Source: Streptomyces sp. NRRL S-455 (lineage in GTDB: Bacteria; Actinomycetota; Actinomycetes; Streptomycetales; Streptomycetaceae). Taken from it: a stretch of 64,000 nt of DNA. Each line of letters opens with the position of its first letter. Within the stretch, counting starts at the first letter, position 1. Where the stretch lies: the NCBI RefSeq assembly GCF_000717875.1, contig NZ_JOCT01000029.1:1-64000 (forward strand), given 5' to 3'. The notes beneath the pieces were generated by a model, which worked only from the letters and a program-made list of their open reading frames with translations, was not told where the DNA came from and made no database searches. Made by a program: the position numbers and the translations under genes. Of the stretch, positions 45,425-54,370 are shown piece by piece.

Positions 45425-46510
45425 GTGACGATCATGACGGCGGCAGGGGCCGGCACGATCGCGGCCGACGGGAACGTGGCGCTGCGCACCGTGCTGGGCC
45501 TGCGCGAGAAACTGGGCACGGTCGCTCCGCGCGACCCGAAGAACCGCCGGCTCGGACCGCGCGTCCACCGGCTCGACCTCCTCCACGAGCTGTGCGCGCC
45601 GGAGACGTTCGAGCACGTCGTGGGGTGGCTGAACTCCGAACGGCTCACCAGCAACGGCACCCGGCGCGAGTACGCCGACGACGTCCGCCACTGGGCACGT
45701 GCTGCCCGGGAGCTGGTTGGCACCGAGCCCTTCTACCTCGGGGCGATCACCTCCGATGTGATCCCGGCGTGGCGCGCGTGGACCGGGGACATCGGGCTCG
45801 GGCCACGGCGGGTCAACCGCCTGGCTTCGTCGCTGACTTCGCTCATCGAGTACACCAAGTTCCGCACCCGGCTGGAGATCATCAACCCGATCACCAGGTA
45901 CGACCGGCCGGTGATCGACCCGCACGACGAGACGTCCATGACGCCGATCCTTGAAGTGCCGGAATTCCAGGCCGTGGTGGAGCAGGCGCAGACCCCACGT
46001 CAGGCCCTCGTGCCGGTGCTCATCTACACCCTGGCCGGCCGTGTCTCGGAGTGCTGCGCGGCCGGCATGCACCACATGAAGCCGTCCGGCGGGGAGTGCA
46101 AGCTGGACCTGACCCGCAAGGGCGGCAAGGGCCGCGTGTTCACTCTCCCGCCGAAGCTGTGTGAACTCGGGGCCGTGTGCTGGCAGGGCCGGACCTCCGG
46201 GCCGCTGCTGCTCGATGACGACGACCGGCCGATGGACCGGCACGCGGTGGACCGGCTGTTGAACCGCCTCGGCCGCGCGGCCGGTGTGCTGCCGGGCCGG
46301 GACCTCACTCCGCATGTCCTGCGGGCCAGCAAGCTCACCCACATGTACGACCAGGGTGTGAAGCCCGACGACATCCGCCGGTTCGCCGACCACAGCCAGG
46401 TCGCCACGACCATGCGGTACATCAGGCGCCGGGACGATGAGGCGCTGAAGCGGACACACGCAGCGGCGGCCGTGAAGGTCTACGAGGGTTTGGTCGACCG
46501 GTTCTTGTGA
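45425..46510 (+). CDS. int: tyrosine recombinase/integrase
   Basis: 361 aa from GTG 45425; ATG 45434 is an alternative. The N-terminal core-binding SAM-like region spans about 60-160. Catalytic residues are visible: Arg206 (LAGRVSE), Lys232/235 (RKGGKGR), His297-x-x-Arg300 (HVLRAS), His323 (ADHSQ) and Tyr332 (TMRYIRR). Catalyses site-specific integration/excision, or resolution of dimers if the element is a plasmid. It lies 36 kb from the tRNA-like element, so the attP is not obvious. It stands on the plus strand among minus-strand genes with its own terminator. Confidence 0.95.
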   Translation: MTIMTAAGAGTIAADGNVALRTVLGLREKLGTVAPRDPKNRRLGPRVHRLDLLHELCAPETFEHVVGWLNSERLTSNGTRREYADDVRHWARAARELVGTEPFYLGAITSDVIPAWRAWTGDIGLGPRRVNRLASSLTSLIEYTKFRTRLEIINPITRYDRPVIDPHDETSMTPILEVPEFQAVVEQAQTPRQALVPVLIYTLAGRVSECCAAGMHHMKPSGGECKLDLTRKGGKGRVFTLPPKLCELGAVCWQGRTSGPLLLDDDDRPMDRHAVDRLLNRLGRAAGVLPGRDLTPHVLRASKLTHMYDQGVKPDDIRRFADHSQVATTMRYIRRRDDEALKRTHAAAAVKVYEGLVDRFL

Positions 46511-46519
46511 CACGACGAA

Positions 46520-46545
46520 GCCCCGGAGTCACGGGACTCCGGGGC
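46520..46545 (+). terminator. terminator after integrase
   Basis: GCCCCGGAGTC and GACTCCGGGGC, 11-bp stem, loop ACGG, 10 bases after the integrase stop. Also faces the minus-strand gene ending at 46565. Confidence 0.75.
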
Positions 46546-46564
46546 TGGTCTACGGGTGTGAGTG

Positions 46565-46738
46565 TCAGTCCTCGTCACCGTCGCAGGTGTGTCCGTAGAC
46601 GACTCGTCGGACGTCCGACTCGTTGGTGATCAGGTCGTACGCCATGCCGGAGCGCCAGCCGCACGGCGTGTGGGTCAGGTGGTGGAGAGACCACCAGCCG
46701 GACGCCTTGTCAGCTTCCCAGTCCGCAGGGAGTCGCAT
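46565..46738 (-). CDS. small hypothetical protein, 57 aa
   Basis: ATG 46738 after AGGAGGGAACTGACC. Begins MRLPADWEADKASGWWSLHH, then PCGWRSGMAYDLIT, and ends with YGHTCDGDED. Trp/His/Cys-rich. Own promoter at 46766. Confidence 0.7.
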   Translation of the reverse strand: MRLPADWEADKASGWWSLHHLTHTPCGWRSGMAYDLITNESDVRRVVYGHTCDGDED

Positions 46739-46765
46739 GGTCAGTTCCCTCCTTGGTCAGTGTTC

Positions 46766-46803
46766 CTGATTTGATTAAATCATACCCCGGCCCGGGCCGA
46801 CAA
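46766..46803 (-). promoter_or_regulatory. TTAATTAA-type promoter/operator, copy 14 (minus)
   Basis: On the minus strand, TTGTCG (46803-46798), 18 bases, TTTAAT (46779-46774) in TATGATTTAATCAAATCAGG. Drives the gene at 46738. Confidence 0.65.
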
Positions 46804-46813
46804 CCCTTCCGCG

Positions 46814-47213
46814 TCATCTGCCAGGCGCGCTGAAGACGACCGTGCACCCGGCGGTGTCCAGTGCGGCGCCGATCTGGTCCCGCTCGGCGGCCGTCAGCGG
46901 GCGAGTGCTGTCCCACTCATTGCGCGGGTCCCAGCCGAATAGGGCGATGGGGTCCTCGCGTCTCGGGCGCCGCCTCGACAGGGACGCCAGCGACTCGGGC
47001 CAGGACTGCGGCGGCGTACGGGTTCGGCGCGTAGACGCCGGGGAGGATCAGCGCGCAGTCGGACATGGCGATGCGCAGGCGCGAGCCGTCGGTGAGGAAC
47101 GCACGACCGACGCCGTGCGGGCCCAGGGCTTTCTCCGCCGTGGCGATCCGGTCACCCCACTCCGCGCGGCCGTCGGGGTGGATCAGGACGTAGACGGGTT
47201 CCGTGGTCGTCAT
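46814..47213 (-). pseudogene. DUF3846-like gene apparently split by a +1 frameshift
   Basis: From ATG 47213 the frame reads VYVLIHPDGRAEWGDR, then APNPYAAAVLARVAGVPVE, and stops at 46917. In the +1 frame the text after about 46960 continues convincingly as EDPIALFGWDPRNEWDSTR, PLTAAERDQIGAALDTAG and CTVVFSAPGR, to a TGA at 46814. LIHPDG near the start and NPxAxxLA in the middle resemble DUF3846-type proteins. Either a mutation, a base-call error, or programmed shifting near CCCGAGACGC. Without the shift the product is a 98-residue protein. Confidence 0.6.
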
Positions 47214-47250
47214 GGTCCGCACGCTACCGTGACGCACTGACAGCGGGCGG

Positions 47251-47859
47251 TCACTTGAGCAATTGAGCCACGATCGGGCCGGCGGCATCGTTGACGTGCT
47301 GCGCGACGACGGCAACCGTCAGCATGGCCTCGGTGACCAGCGTCGGCCCCTCGTATGCAGTAGGGGTCACCAGGCCAGACCACTCACGTCCGGAAACGCG
47401 GACGACGGCCGATGCGAGAACTGCGGGCCGCTTGGTGTCGTCGGGCTCCCGTACACCGGGGTACTCGCCGCTGTCGCCCCAGCCTCGGTCCTCAGTCCAG
47501 TCCTGCCAGGAGTGCGGGAACCGCTTCGCTCCACCGCCGATCTGGTGGTGATCGAGGGGTATGCGGATCTCGGCATACAGGCCGTGGTCGTCCTCGTCGC
47601 GGTGCAGCGAGATGCCGCGAAGGTCCGGGCGGGTCCGCACGTACCCCGGGGCCATGATGGGCCCAGAGGCCACTGTCCAGGCGTGCACTGCGAACTCTGC
47701 CGGGTCATCGACCGGGGCAGGTTCGTCGGTCCAACTGCTCCGGAACAGCCCGTTGTTCAGGCGCAGGTATTCCGCGTACCGGGAGTACCCGTTGCTGGCG
47801 TGCTCCCGGTCGTAGACGTCGTCGACAGCGGCCAGTGTCGTCTCGTTCCAGGAGGTCAT
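47251..47859 (-). CDS. hypothetical protein, 202 aa
   Basis: Begins MTSWNETTLAAVDDVYDRE. The N-terminal helical region (SRYAEYLRLNNGLF) is followed by a beta-rich centre (YAEIRIPLDHHQIGGGA) and a C-terminal helix VTEAMLTVAVVAQHVNDAA. It overlaps the gene at 47856 start to stop (ATGA). No family was recognised. Confidence 0.7.
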   Translation of the reverse strand: MTSWNETTLAAVDDVYDREHASNGYSRYAEYLRLNNGLFRSSWTDEPAPVDDPAEFAVHAWTVASGPIMAPGYVRTRPDLRGISLHRDEDDHGLYAEIRIPLDHHQIGGGAKRFPHSWQDWTEDRGWGDSGEYPGVREPDDTKRPAVLASAVVRVSGREWSGLVTPTAYEGPTLVTEAMLTVAVVAQHVNDAAGPIVAQLLK

Positions 47860-48107
47860 CGCCGGGCCTCCCGCGCACCGACCTGGACACCGTCCAGAAA
47901 GGCGTACGCGTTGGCGAGGCTCATGGGCGTCAGCCCACTGCTTCCGACATGGACCGCGTACTGGCCTTCTTCCAGGTCACTCACGTAGATGCGCAGCCCG
48001 GTCTCCGCAGCAACGACACCGGCGGACCATTCGAGCTGCACGTGAGGCGGCCAGCTCTCGTTGTACGGGGGCTCGTGGCTGCCGTCAGGGTTCCTCGTAA
48101 CGTTCAC
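47856..48107 (-). CDS. hypothetical protein, 83 aa
   Basis: Begins MNVTRNPDGSHEPPYNESW. Alternating strand and helix character with LRIYVSDLEEGQYAVHVG and a terminal helix. Overlaps the next gene by 4 bases. The ATG at 48107 has only a weak Shine-Dalgarno (CTGCGACCGTGAACGTT region; a GTG reading is possible). Confidence 0.65.
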   Translation of the reverse strand: MNVTRNPDGSHEPPYNESWPPHVQLEWSAGVVAAETGLRIYVSDLEEGQYAVHVGSSGLTPMSLANAYAFLDGVQVGAREARR

Positions 48108-48152
48108 GGTCGCAGGCTATCGCCCAGCAGCAGTCGTCCGGGGCGGTTCCGG

Positions 48153-48584
48153 TCAGGCCCACTCGCGCGAAGCGAGCAGTGCGGCACCGGCCCACACCGC
48201 ACCCCAGACGAGCACCGGCGCCGGGACGCCGACGGTGAGGGCAACGGCGACCGTCACGGCGGCGGACAGCCACCCGGACACGCACCACGGGCAGGTGATC
48301 AGCTCGGCGAGCCAGTACGGCGACCACTTCGCCCGGCGCACGTACCGGTTCGTCCGGCCGTCGATGAGCGTCAGCGTGCCGAGGGCCGGGTGGCGGACGA
48401 ACGGCTCGTCATCGGACGGCTGAGGGACCGCGTGCCGCTCCTGCTCTTTGTCCGTCAGTGGGCGCCATCCGCCGGCGAGGCGGTCGCGCAGCCAGAGCAC
48501 CGGCGGGAACGTGTCTTTCATGGCGAGCCGGGAAGCGCGGTAGCTCGCGAGGATCATGCAGGCGATGAGCAGCCAGGTGGGCAC
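48153..48584 (-). CDS. DUF1360-like membrane protein, 143 aa
   Basis: GTG 48584 after GGAGCCAAGACC. The N-terminal helix MPTWLLIACMILASYRASR, the central ELITCPWCVSGWLSAAVTV and two C-terminal hydrophobic segments match DUF1360 (CPWCxGxW motif). These are small membrane proteins of unknown function, often in phage or spore loci. Confidence 0.8.
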   Translation of the reverse strand: MPTWLLIACMILASYRASRLAMKDTFPPVLWLRDRLAGGWRPLTDKEQERHAVPQPSDDEPFVRHPALGTLTLIDGRTNRYVRRAKWSPYWLAELITCPWCVSGWLSAAVTVAVALTVGVPAPVLVWGAVWAGAALLASREWA

Positions 48585-48698
48585 GGTCTTGGCTCCATGG
48601 TCCGTGGACGGGACGCCCTGTCGGGCGACGATTGGAGGTGGTCACCAGGCCGAGCGCCCCGCCGTAGGTGAGACGTTGCGCCCGGTGGCCTGGTTGCG

Positions 48699-49064
48699 TC
48701 AAGCGACGAGCTTCCCCGGAGGGGACACGTCTGCGGGCTGCGGCGCGATGACGTTCGGCCGGGTCACGAACCAGGCGACGAGCAGCATGATTGCGCCGAC
48801 GAGCTGCGCCTGCGTTTCGGTGCTCCAGTCGAACCCGAAGTACGCGACGAGCGACACCCCGGCGACTATGAGGCCGTTGACGGCCGCGATGATCCCGTCC
48901 CCGACCTGGACGGCGACGATGATGCCGAGCACGGCCGCAACGGTGGCCGTGATGATGGACTGGAGCTTGGGGTCGAACCCGAGGCCGAAGGCGCTCAGGA
49001 TCTGCCACACCGCTCCGACGGCCGCCAGCCACACGGCCGGCTCCCGCCCGTACACCTTGCCCAT
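48699..49064 (-). CDS. holin-like membrane protein, 121 aa
   Basis: Starts MGKVYGREPAVWLAAVGAV. Three hydrophobic segments (about residues 8-30, 36-55, 60-80) plus a further C-terminal one, and a polar end PADVSPPGKLVA. GREPAVWLA and the DP-to-TATVAAVLG pattern resemble actinophage holin-like DUF7439 proteins. It is 31 kb from the endolysin, so it may be a second holin or an unrelated membrane protein. Confidence 0.65.
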   Translation of the reverse strand: MGKVYGREPAVWLAAVGAVWQILSAFGLGFDPKLQSIITATVAAVLGIIVAVQVGDGIIAAVNGLIVAGVSLVAYFGFDWSTETQAQLVGAIMLLVAWFVTRPNVIAPQPADVSPPGKLVA

Positions 49065-49134
49065 GATTCCTCCCGAGGAAGAGACCCGGGCAGGGTAGGG
49101 CAGATCCGCCGATTCACCATCTCAGAGCACGACA

Positions 49135-49164
49135 AAGCCCCGGGCCGCGAGGGCGCCGGGGCTT
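49135..49164 (-). terminator. terminator after primase-like gene
   Basis: AAGCCCCGG (49135-49143) and CCGGGGCTT (49156-49164) with partly paired interior. On the minus strand it follows the stop at 49182. Confidence 0.7.
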
Positions 49165-49181
49165 CGGTGTTGGACGTCGGG

Positions 49182-50096
49182 TCAGTGCGCCCGAACGACT
49201 TGACCCACAGCCCACGCGAGAGCAGCGCGCAGGGCCTCGGTCTCCTTCAGGCGGGGTCGCAGGCTCGGGTCCGGATCGGTCAGCTCTTCGAACTCGATGG
49301 GGTTCAAGCGCCGCCGGGTACCTTCGTCCAGCTCCCGGTCGTCGTGCGGTCCTGTCACCAGGGCCAGACTGTGTGACGGCTTGAACTCGAAGGGGTTTCG
49401 GTGAAGGTGCCTCGTGACGATCGTGCTCTCAGTGAGCAGGAGCTTCAACTTCCCGGTGTTGATGCGCCCAATCTCTTCAGCCACGACGAAGCGGACGCCG
49501 CGCAGGTCCCCAGCCAGGGGCCAATTGACCGAGTACAGCGCGTGGCTCCCGAGGGCATCGCACAGCGGCCGAAGGAACGTCGACTTCCCGGACGACCCCG
49601 GGCCGTGCAGGACGGCGGCCGAATCGGCAGGTTCTCCGGTTACGGCCCTCGCGACGAAGGACCCGAGCGGGGAGGACGCGCCGGACGGCAGGCTTGCGAG
49701 CACTTGGTCCCAGGCAGGGCTCTGAGCGTCGGGGTTGTAGTCGACGGCTGCCACCTTGGTCAGTCGCAAGGTGGGGTCGTGCGGGTGCAGCGTTCCGGTG
49801 AAGAGGTCCACCACACCGTTCTGCACGTTGAGCAGACCCGGGTGGCTGTCCAGGGTCTGCACGTCAATCTCCAGAACAACCTGGAGCTGACGGAGGATCG
49901 TACGGACGTGCCTGTCAGAGAGTCGGCGGTGCCCGTGCGCTTCCCGCCACTGGTTCACCCTGTCGGCCGCCTCGTCCGCGCCGAACTGCGTCACCCAGAC
50001 CTTGCCGTCCCAGTACAGCCATCCGAGGCCCGGGTTCCAGGCGAGTTCGCTTTCAAGGTCGTCCGCCATCTCACGGAGGTTGGGGTCAAGGTCCAT
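49182..50096 (-). CDS. P4-type phage/plasmid primase C-terminal or SF3 helicase-like protein
   Basis: 304 aa. Residues 1-105 resemble the D5_N/primase-associated domain (DGKVWVTQFGADEAADRVN, VQNGVVDLFTGTLHPHDP). The helicase core has Walker A HGPGSSGKSTFLRPLC (about 165-180), VRFVVAEEIGR as Walker B, and motif C SLALVTGPHDDRELDEGT. It lacks a primase catalytic domain and is short. It probably unwinds DNA at phage replication initiation. It has its own promoter at 50122. Confidence 0.85.
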   Translation of the reverse strand: MDLDPNLREMADDLESELAWNPGLGWLYWDGKVWVTQFGADEAADRVNQWREAHGHRRLSDRHVRTILRQLQVVLEIDVQTLDSHPGLLNVQNGVVDLFTGTLHPHDPTLRLTKVAAVDYNPDAQSPAWDQVLASLPSGASSPLGSFVARAVTGEPADSAAVLHGPGSSGKSTFLRPLCDALGSHALYSVNWPLAGDLRGVRFVVAEEIGRINTGKLKLLLTESTIVTRHLHRNPFEFKPSHSLALVTGPHDDRELDEGTRRRLNPIEFEELTDPDPSLRPRLKETEALRAALAWAVGQVVRAH

Positions 50097-50121
50097 GGTC
50101 TGCTCCTCTGTTCCGTGGTCG

Positions 50122-50160
50122 GGATGAATTTACTAAACCATGCTTCCGTCAGCCGGACAA
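50122..50160 (-). promoter_or_regulatory. TTAATTAA-type promoter/operator, copy 15 (minus)
   Basis: On the minus strand, TTGTCC (50160-50155), 17 bases, TTTAGT (50137-50132) in ATGGTTTAGTAAATTCATCC. Drives the primase/helicase-like gene, so replication is in the same regulon. Confidence 0.7.
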
Positions 50161-50175
50161 CCCCGCGTCACCCGA

Positions 50176-50457
50176 TCAGGGCTGAACCCGCTCCAGGGCG
50201 CGGTCCAGCTTGGCCTCGATGCGCTCCAGGTCCCGGGCGTCGGCCTTGAACATGACGTGCTTGGCGCCGAGCAGAAGCACAGCCTGGAACACGAGTTGCA
50301 GCCACTCGGACTGCCAATTCTCGAACGTCGCCGCCCAGAACTCCGACCAGCCCTCTTGGTCGATCTTGGGCTGCATGGCGATGAGCTGTCCGGCCCACGA
50401 GCCTAGGAACAGCAGGGCGAGGATGTAGACCGCGCCCCAGCGGCGGAAGTGACGCAC
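50176..50457 (-). CDS. DUF6766-like small membrane protein, 93 aa
   Basis: GTG 50457 after GGGAGGGTCG. Two hydrophobic helices (AVYILALLFLGSWAGQLIA and LQLVFQAVLLLGAKH) around a Trp-rich loop (EFWAATFENWQSEW). The FENWxSE...Q pattern matches a small family of membrane proteins (DUF6766-like) seen in actinobacteria. It has a C-terminal coiled coil. Function unknown. Confidence 0.7.
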   Translation of the reverse strand: MRHFRRWGAVYILALLFLGSWAGQLIAMQPKIDQEGWSEFWAATFENWQSEWLQLVFQAVLLLGAKHVMFKADARDLERIEAKLDRALERVQP

Positions 50458-50529
50458 CGACCCTCCCGAGGTAGACCCGGGCAGGGTAAGGCAGGTCAGT
50501 CGATTCGCCGACTCGCCGTCAGGCACGGC

Positions 50530-50561
50530 GAAGCCCCGGACCGCGAGGGCGCCGGGGCTTC
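50530..50561 (-). terminator. terminator
   Basis: GAAGCCCCGG and CCGGGGCTTC with an internal imperfect stem, 8 bases downstream of the stop at 50569. Confidence 0.7.
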
Positions 50562-50568
50562 AGGTGGA

Positions 50569-51048
50569 TCAGTGGCTGCGCTCGGCGGTCCACTGCTCGC
50601 GACGGCGGCGCAACTCGTCCTTGGCCGACTCCAGCCATGCGGCCTCGGCCTCGGCGCTGCCCAGGTCGGTGGTCAGCATGACCCGGCTGAAGACCCGGGT
50701 GTCCTCGAACGTCGGCGGGACGCGGCCGGCCAGGGCCTCGCGGGCGGCCTGCGCCTTGGCCGGGTCCGGCTCGGCCGGTCGCAGCTCGGGGCTGTTGCGG
50801 CTGGTAACGTCGCCCGGCTCCAGCAGCGGGACCGAGCCGTCGGTGGCCTTGTCGTACCAGTGGCTGGACGGTTCGCCGGTGACGTCGTCGTCTGCGATGA
50901 GCAGGGGCACGGCGTCCAGGCTCACCGGGTCCACGTAATAGGCGACCAGCGTGAAGTGGTCGTTCTCATCGACGAAGCGTGTACCGAGCGGCTGCCGGTC
51001 AGCGAACGGATACGGGCCGTCCTCGGTGATGGGCCTGGGCGCGGTCAT
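50569..51048 (-). CDS. hypothetical protein, 159 aa
   Basis: ATG 51048 after GGAACGAGGAGAGTCAG. Begins MTAPRPITEDGPYPFADRQ. Beta strands (FVDENDHFTLVAYYVDP) precede a Pro-rich linker and a C-terminal coiled coil (EAAWLESAKDELRRRREQW). No family was recognised. Confidence 0.75.
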   Translation of the reverse strand: MTAPRPITEDGPYPFADRQPLGTRFVDENDHFTLVAYYVDPVSLDAVPLLIADDDVTGEPSSHWYDKATDGSVPLLEPGDVTSRNSPELRPAEPDPAKAQAAREALAGRVPPTFEDTRVFSRVMLTTDLGSAEAEAAWLESAKDELRRRREQWTAERSH

Positions 51049-51072
51049 CTGACTCTCCTCGTTCCGTGGTCA

Positions 51073-51111
51073 CTATGAATTAACTAAACCATAGCCCGTG
51101 TGCCCGCACAA
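51073..51111 (-). promoter_or_regulatory. TTAATTAA-type promoter/operator, copy 16 (minus)
   Basis: On the minus strand, TTGTGC (51111-51106), 17 bases, TTTAGT (51088-51083) in TATGGTTTAGTTAATTCATAG. Drives the gene at 51048. Confidence 0.7.
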
Positions 51112-51118
51112 CCCCGCG

Positions 51119-53113
51119 TCACCCGATCGTGCGGGCCGCCGTGGCGAGACCCTTGGACGACGTCGTGCCGGTCATCGTCGGCTTCACGATCCGCTGGTGC
51201 CAGGCCGGCCACACCATCGCGTCCAGCCGGTCCGGTGACCAGTCCAGCTCGTCGTACCAGGTGCACATCTGGTCCTCCAGCTCCGGGAATTCACCCACCA
51301 TGTGCCACCGGCCCTGCTCGGACAGGGCCGATACCGGCTCCGCGCGCACCTTCTTCCCCCGCGTCGCGCGCACGGTCTTGATGGGGATGCGTACGCCCAT
51401 CGCGTCGGCGGCGGCCCGAATCGTGTTGACGGCCATGTCCCCGCCGAAGTTGACCTCTACGCAGATGTCGTCCGCGTCGTAGTCGACGGCTGCCTGAACT
51501 GCGCGCCGGCCCCACCCGTCCGGGGACAGGTGGCACGAGCGGTCGGCGAGGACATGGCCGTGGGCGAGCTGCGCCGGGCGGCCGTCGGACCGGACATGCT
51601 CCCGCATCGCCTTGCCCACGACGACAATGCCTTGTTCGCCCCGGCCGCCCGAGGGGTCCACGCCGACGGAAATCCGTGCAAGGTCTGGAAGATCGGCTGG
51701 GCGCAGCCGGTGGGCGTCGATCACCGCGCGGGTCCACAGCGCGTTCTCGTCCTGGTCGATGATCTCGGCGTGCAGCTCCTGGCGGCCGATCTGCGTGCTG
51801 CCGTAGGCGTCCTCCAGCGCGGCCTTGATGTCCTCGGGCAGGTGCGGGTTGTCGTACATCGACGCCCGGGTGCGCACCACGTTCTCGACCCCGCCGGACG
51901 CGAGTTTCTTGATCAGCGCCCGGGGCTTCGGCGTGGTGGAAGCCACCCAGTGCGGCCGGGGGCCGGTGCGCAGACCGAAACGCATCTGGTCCCACGTGTC
52001 GTCCAGGTACCGCCAGGCCGCCAACTCCTCCAGCCACGAGAGGCAGTTGGAGACGAGCAGGTCACCCGCGAAGAACTCGTGATCGTGCTCAACCGTCAGG
52101 TCGTACACGCGCGCGGCGCGACTGATACGCGAGGACCGAAGTGCACCGGCGCGAACAGGCGCGGGTCGGCTTACGGACTTGGCACTCAAACGTGTCGCCG
52201 CACACGCAGCACACCCGTTCCTCCCGTGCTCGTGACGCATCCGCACGGCACTTCGGAGAGCAGTACCGCGCTGCGACCGTGCCCCGGGACTGGAAGGAGG
52301 CCCCGCAGCGCTCACACTCGAAACTTCGGTAGACCGCGCGGGCCCACTTTGTCTGGCCGCCCCGGCTGCGCTCCTCGGGGGTGAGATTACCCCCTCGCTT
52401 GCTCCCGTCTTGTTCCATGTGAGAACACTATCAAGTGGCCCGACGAGTAAAGCGGGCTTCCAGCCGTCGGCCGTCGCTACCTTGTGATCCGGGGTGAGCC
52501 ACGTGAACCCCGCGCCGTGGTCGTAGCGCACCACGTCCTTCACACCGTTGTCCCAGACCTCCAGTACGGTGCGCAGTCCGTTGCGGGTCCACACGCGGTC
52601 CCCGGGCCGGACGGTCTCGATGTGCCGCTCCCCGTGCTCGGTGCGCACCAGCGTGCCCTCAGCCACGCACCTGTTACCGCCGGACCGCAGGCGCTCGACG
52701 CTGCCAGGGCTGTCGGCGCCGAACAGCTTCGCCTCCGAGCCGTTGGGCCAGCGGATGACCGTGCCGCCCTGGACGGTCATCATCCGCGCCTCGGGGCTGT
52801 GCACCCGGAGCCCGGAGGGACCGGCGTAGCAGGACGTCGCCGCGTCGCCGAGGGTCGGCGCGATGATGCCTATCCAGTGCGGGGTGGGGCCGGGCAGACA
52901 CGGCGGGCCCATGACGTGCTCGTGGACGTACCGTGCGCAGGCGTCCGTCTTGCCGGCGCCACGGCCGGCGAGGAGCAACCAGCCGTACCAGTCGCCCTCA
53001 GGCGGGACCTGGTGGGGCAGTGGAGTCCAGCGCGGTTCGGACAGCGTGCGCGCGTGCATCAGCAGACGTTCGGCCGCCGCGCGGCTCAGCATCCGGTCCA
53101 CCATGGAGGTCAT
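51119..53113 (-). CDS. terL: large terminase subunit carrying an intein
   Basis: 664 aa from ATG 53113; a GTG at 53152 lies inside a hairpin and is unlikely. N-extein: Walker A LLAGRGAGKTD. C-extein: LSWLEELAAW (Walker B region), VASTTPKPRAL, VGVDPSGGRGEQG (nuclease-type Asp), and VEVNFGGDMAV. The insert (52046-52669) splits the protein between ...RSGGNR and CLSWLEELAAW. It begins CVAEGTLVRTEHG, has VRPGDRVWTRNG and LTPDHKVATADG (block B with the TxxH-like His), and ends VEHDHEFFAGDLLVSN, giving Cys1, terminal Asn and Cys+1 for splicing. TerL packages DNA into the prohead. Confidence 0.92.
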   Translation of the reverse strand: MTSMVDRMLSRAAAERLLMHARTLSEPRWTPLPHQVPPEGDWYGWLLLAGRGAGKTDACARYVHEHVMGPPCLPGPTPHWIGIIAPTLGDAATSCYAGPSGLRVHSPEARMMTVQGGTVIRWPNGSEAKLFGADSPGSVERLRSGGNRCVAEGTLVRTEHGERHIETVRPGDRVWTRNGLRTVLEVWDNGVKDVVRYDHGAGFTWLTPDHKVATADGWKPALLVGPLDSVLTWNKTGASEGVISPPRSAAGAARQSGPARSTEVSSVSAAGPPSSPGARSQRGTALRSAVRMRHEHGRNGCAACAATRLSAKSVSRPAPVRAGALRSSRISRAARVYDLTVEHDHEFFAGDLLVSNCLSWLEELAAWRYLDDTWDQMRFGLRTGPRPHWVASTTPKPRALIKKLASGGVENVVRTRASMYDNPHLPEDIKAALEDAYGSTQIGRQELHAEIIDQDENALWTRAVIDAHRLRPADLPDLARISVGVDPSGGRGEQGIVVVGKAMREHVRSDGRPAQLAHGHVLADRSCHLSPDGWGRRAVQAAVDYDADDICVEVNFGGDMAVNTIRAAADAMGVRIPIKTVRATRGKKVRAEPVSALSEQGRWHMVGEFPELEDQMCTWYDELDWSPDRLDAMVWPAWHQRIVKPTMTGTTSSKGLATAARTIG
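52046..52669 (-). other. intein coding region in terL, 208 codons
   Basis: Splicing motifs: block A CVAEGTLVRTEHG, block B TPDHKVATADGW, and a C-terminal block VYDLTVEHDHEFFAGD-LLVSN before Cys+1. The middle (about 52110-52420) is Ser/Pro/Ala-rich and unlike any intein endonuclease in this frame, but a zinc-finger ORF reads there in another frame. Likely still able to splice. Confidence 0.85.
52089..52418 (-). CDS. zinc-finger ORF nested out-of-frame inside the intein
   Basis: 109 codons from ATG 52418. FECERCGASFQSRGTVA and RYCSPKCR, then VCCVCGDTFECQV and ACSRRC, are two well-formed C4-type zinc fingers. Such fingers usually accompany HNH or other homing endonucleases. No nuclease core follows, so it looks like a homing-endonuclease remnant or a stand-alone DNA-binding peptide. 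No clear ribosome-binding site is present. Confidence 0.5.
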   Translation of the reverse strand: MEQDGSKRGGNLTPEERSRGGQTKWARAVYRSFECERCGASFQSRGTVAARYCSPKCRADASRAREERVCCVCGDTFECQVRKPTRACSRRCTSVLAYQSRRARVRPDG

Positions 53114-53149
53114 TGTCGGTGGAGCTGCGGCCGTTGCTTTCCGGAGCGC

Positions 53150-53190
53150 CACGGAGCCCGTGCCAACTGGTGATCGGCACGGGCTCCGTG
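53150..53190 (-). terminator. 15-bp inverted repeat upstream of terL
   Basis: CACGGAGCCCGTGCC (53150-53164) and GGCACGGGCTCCGTG (53176-53190). It ends the transcript of the hydrolase gene above or shields terL. It overlaps the GTG at 53152, which argues for the downstream ATG 53113. Confidence 0.7.
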
Positions 53191-53263
53191 GTTGCGGACT
53201 ACGGGGTAAGGCGGTCCCCGCTCCGGTCCTTGGCGCCGGCCCGCGCGGCCGTCTGCGGGGCGC

Positions 53264-54370
<1,107 letters not shown>

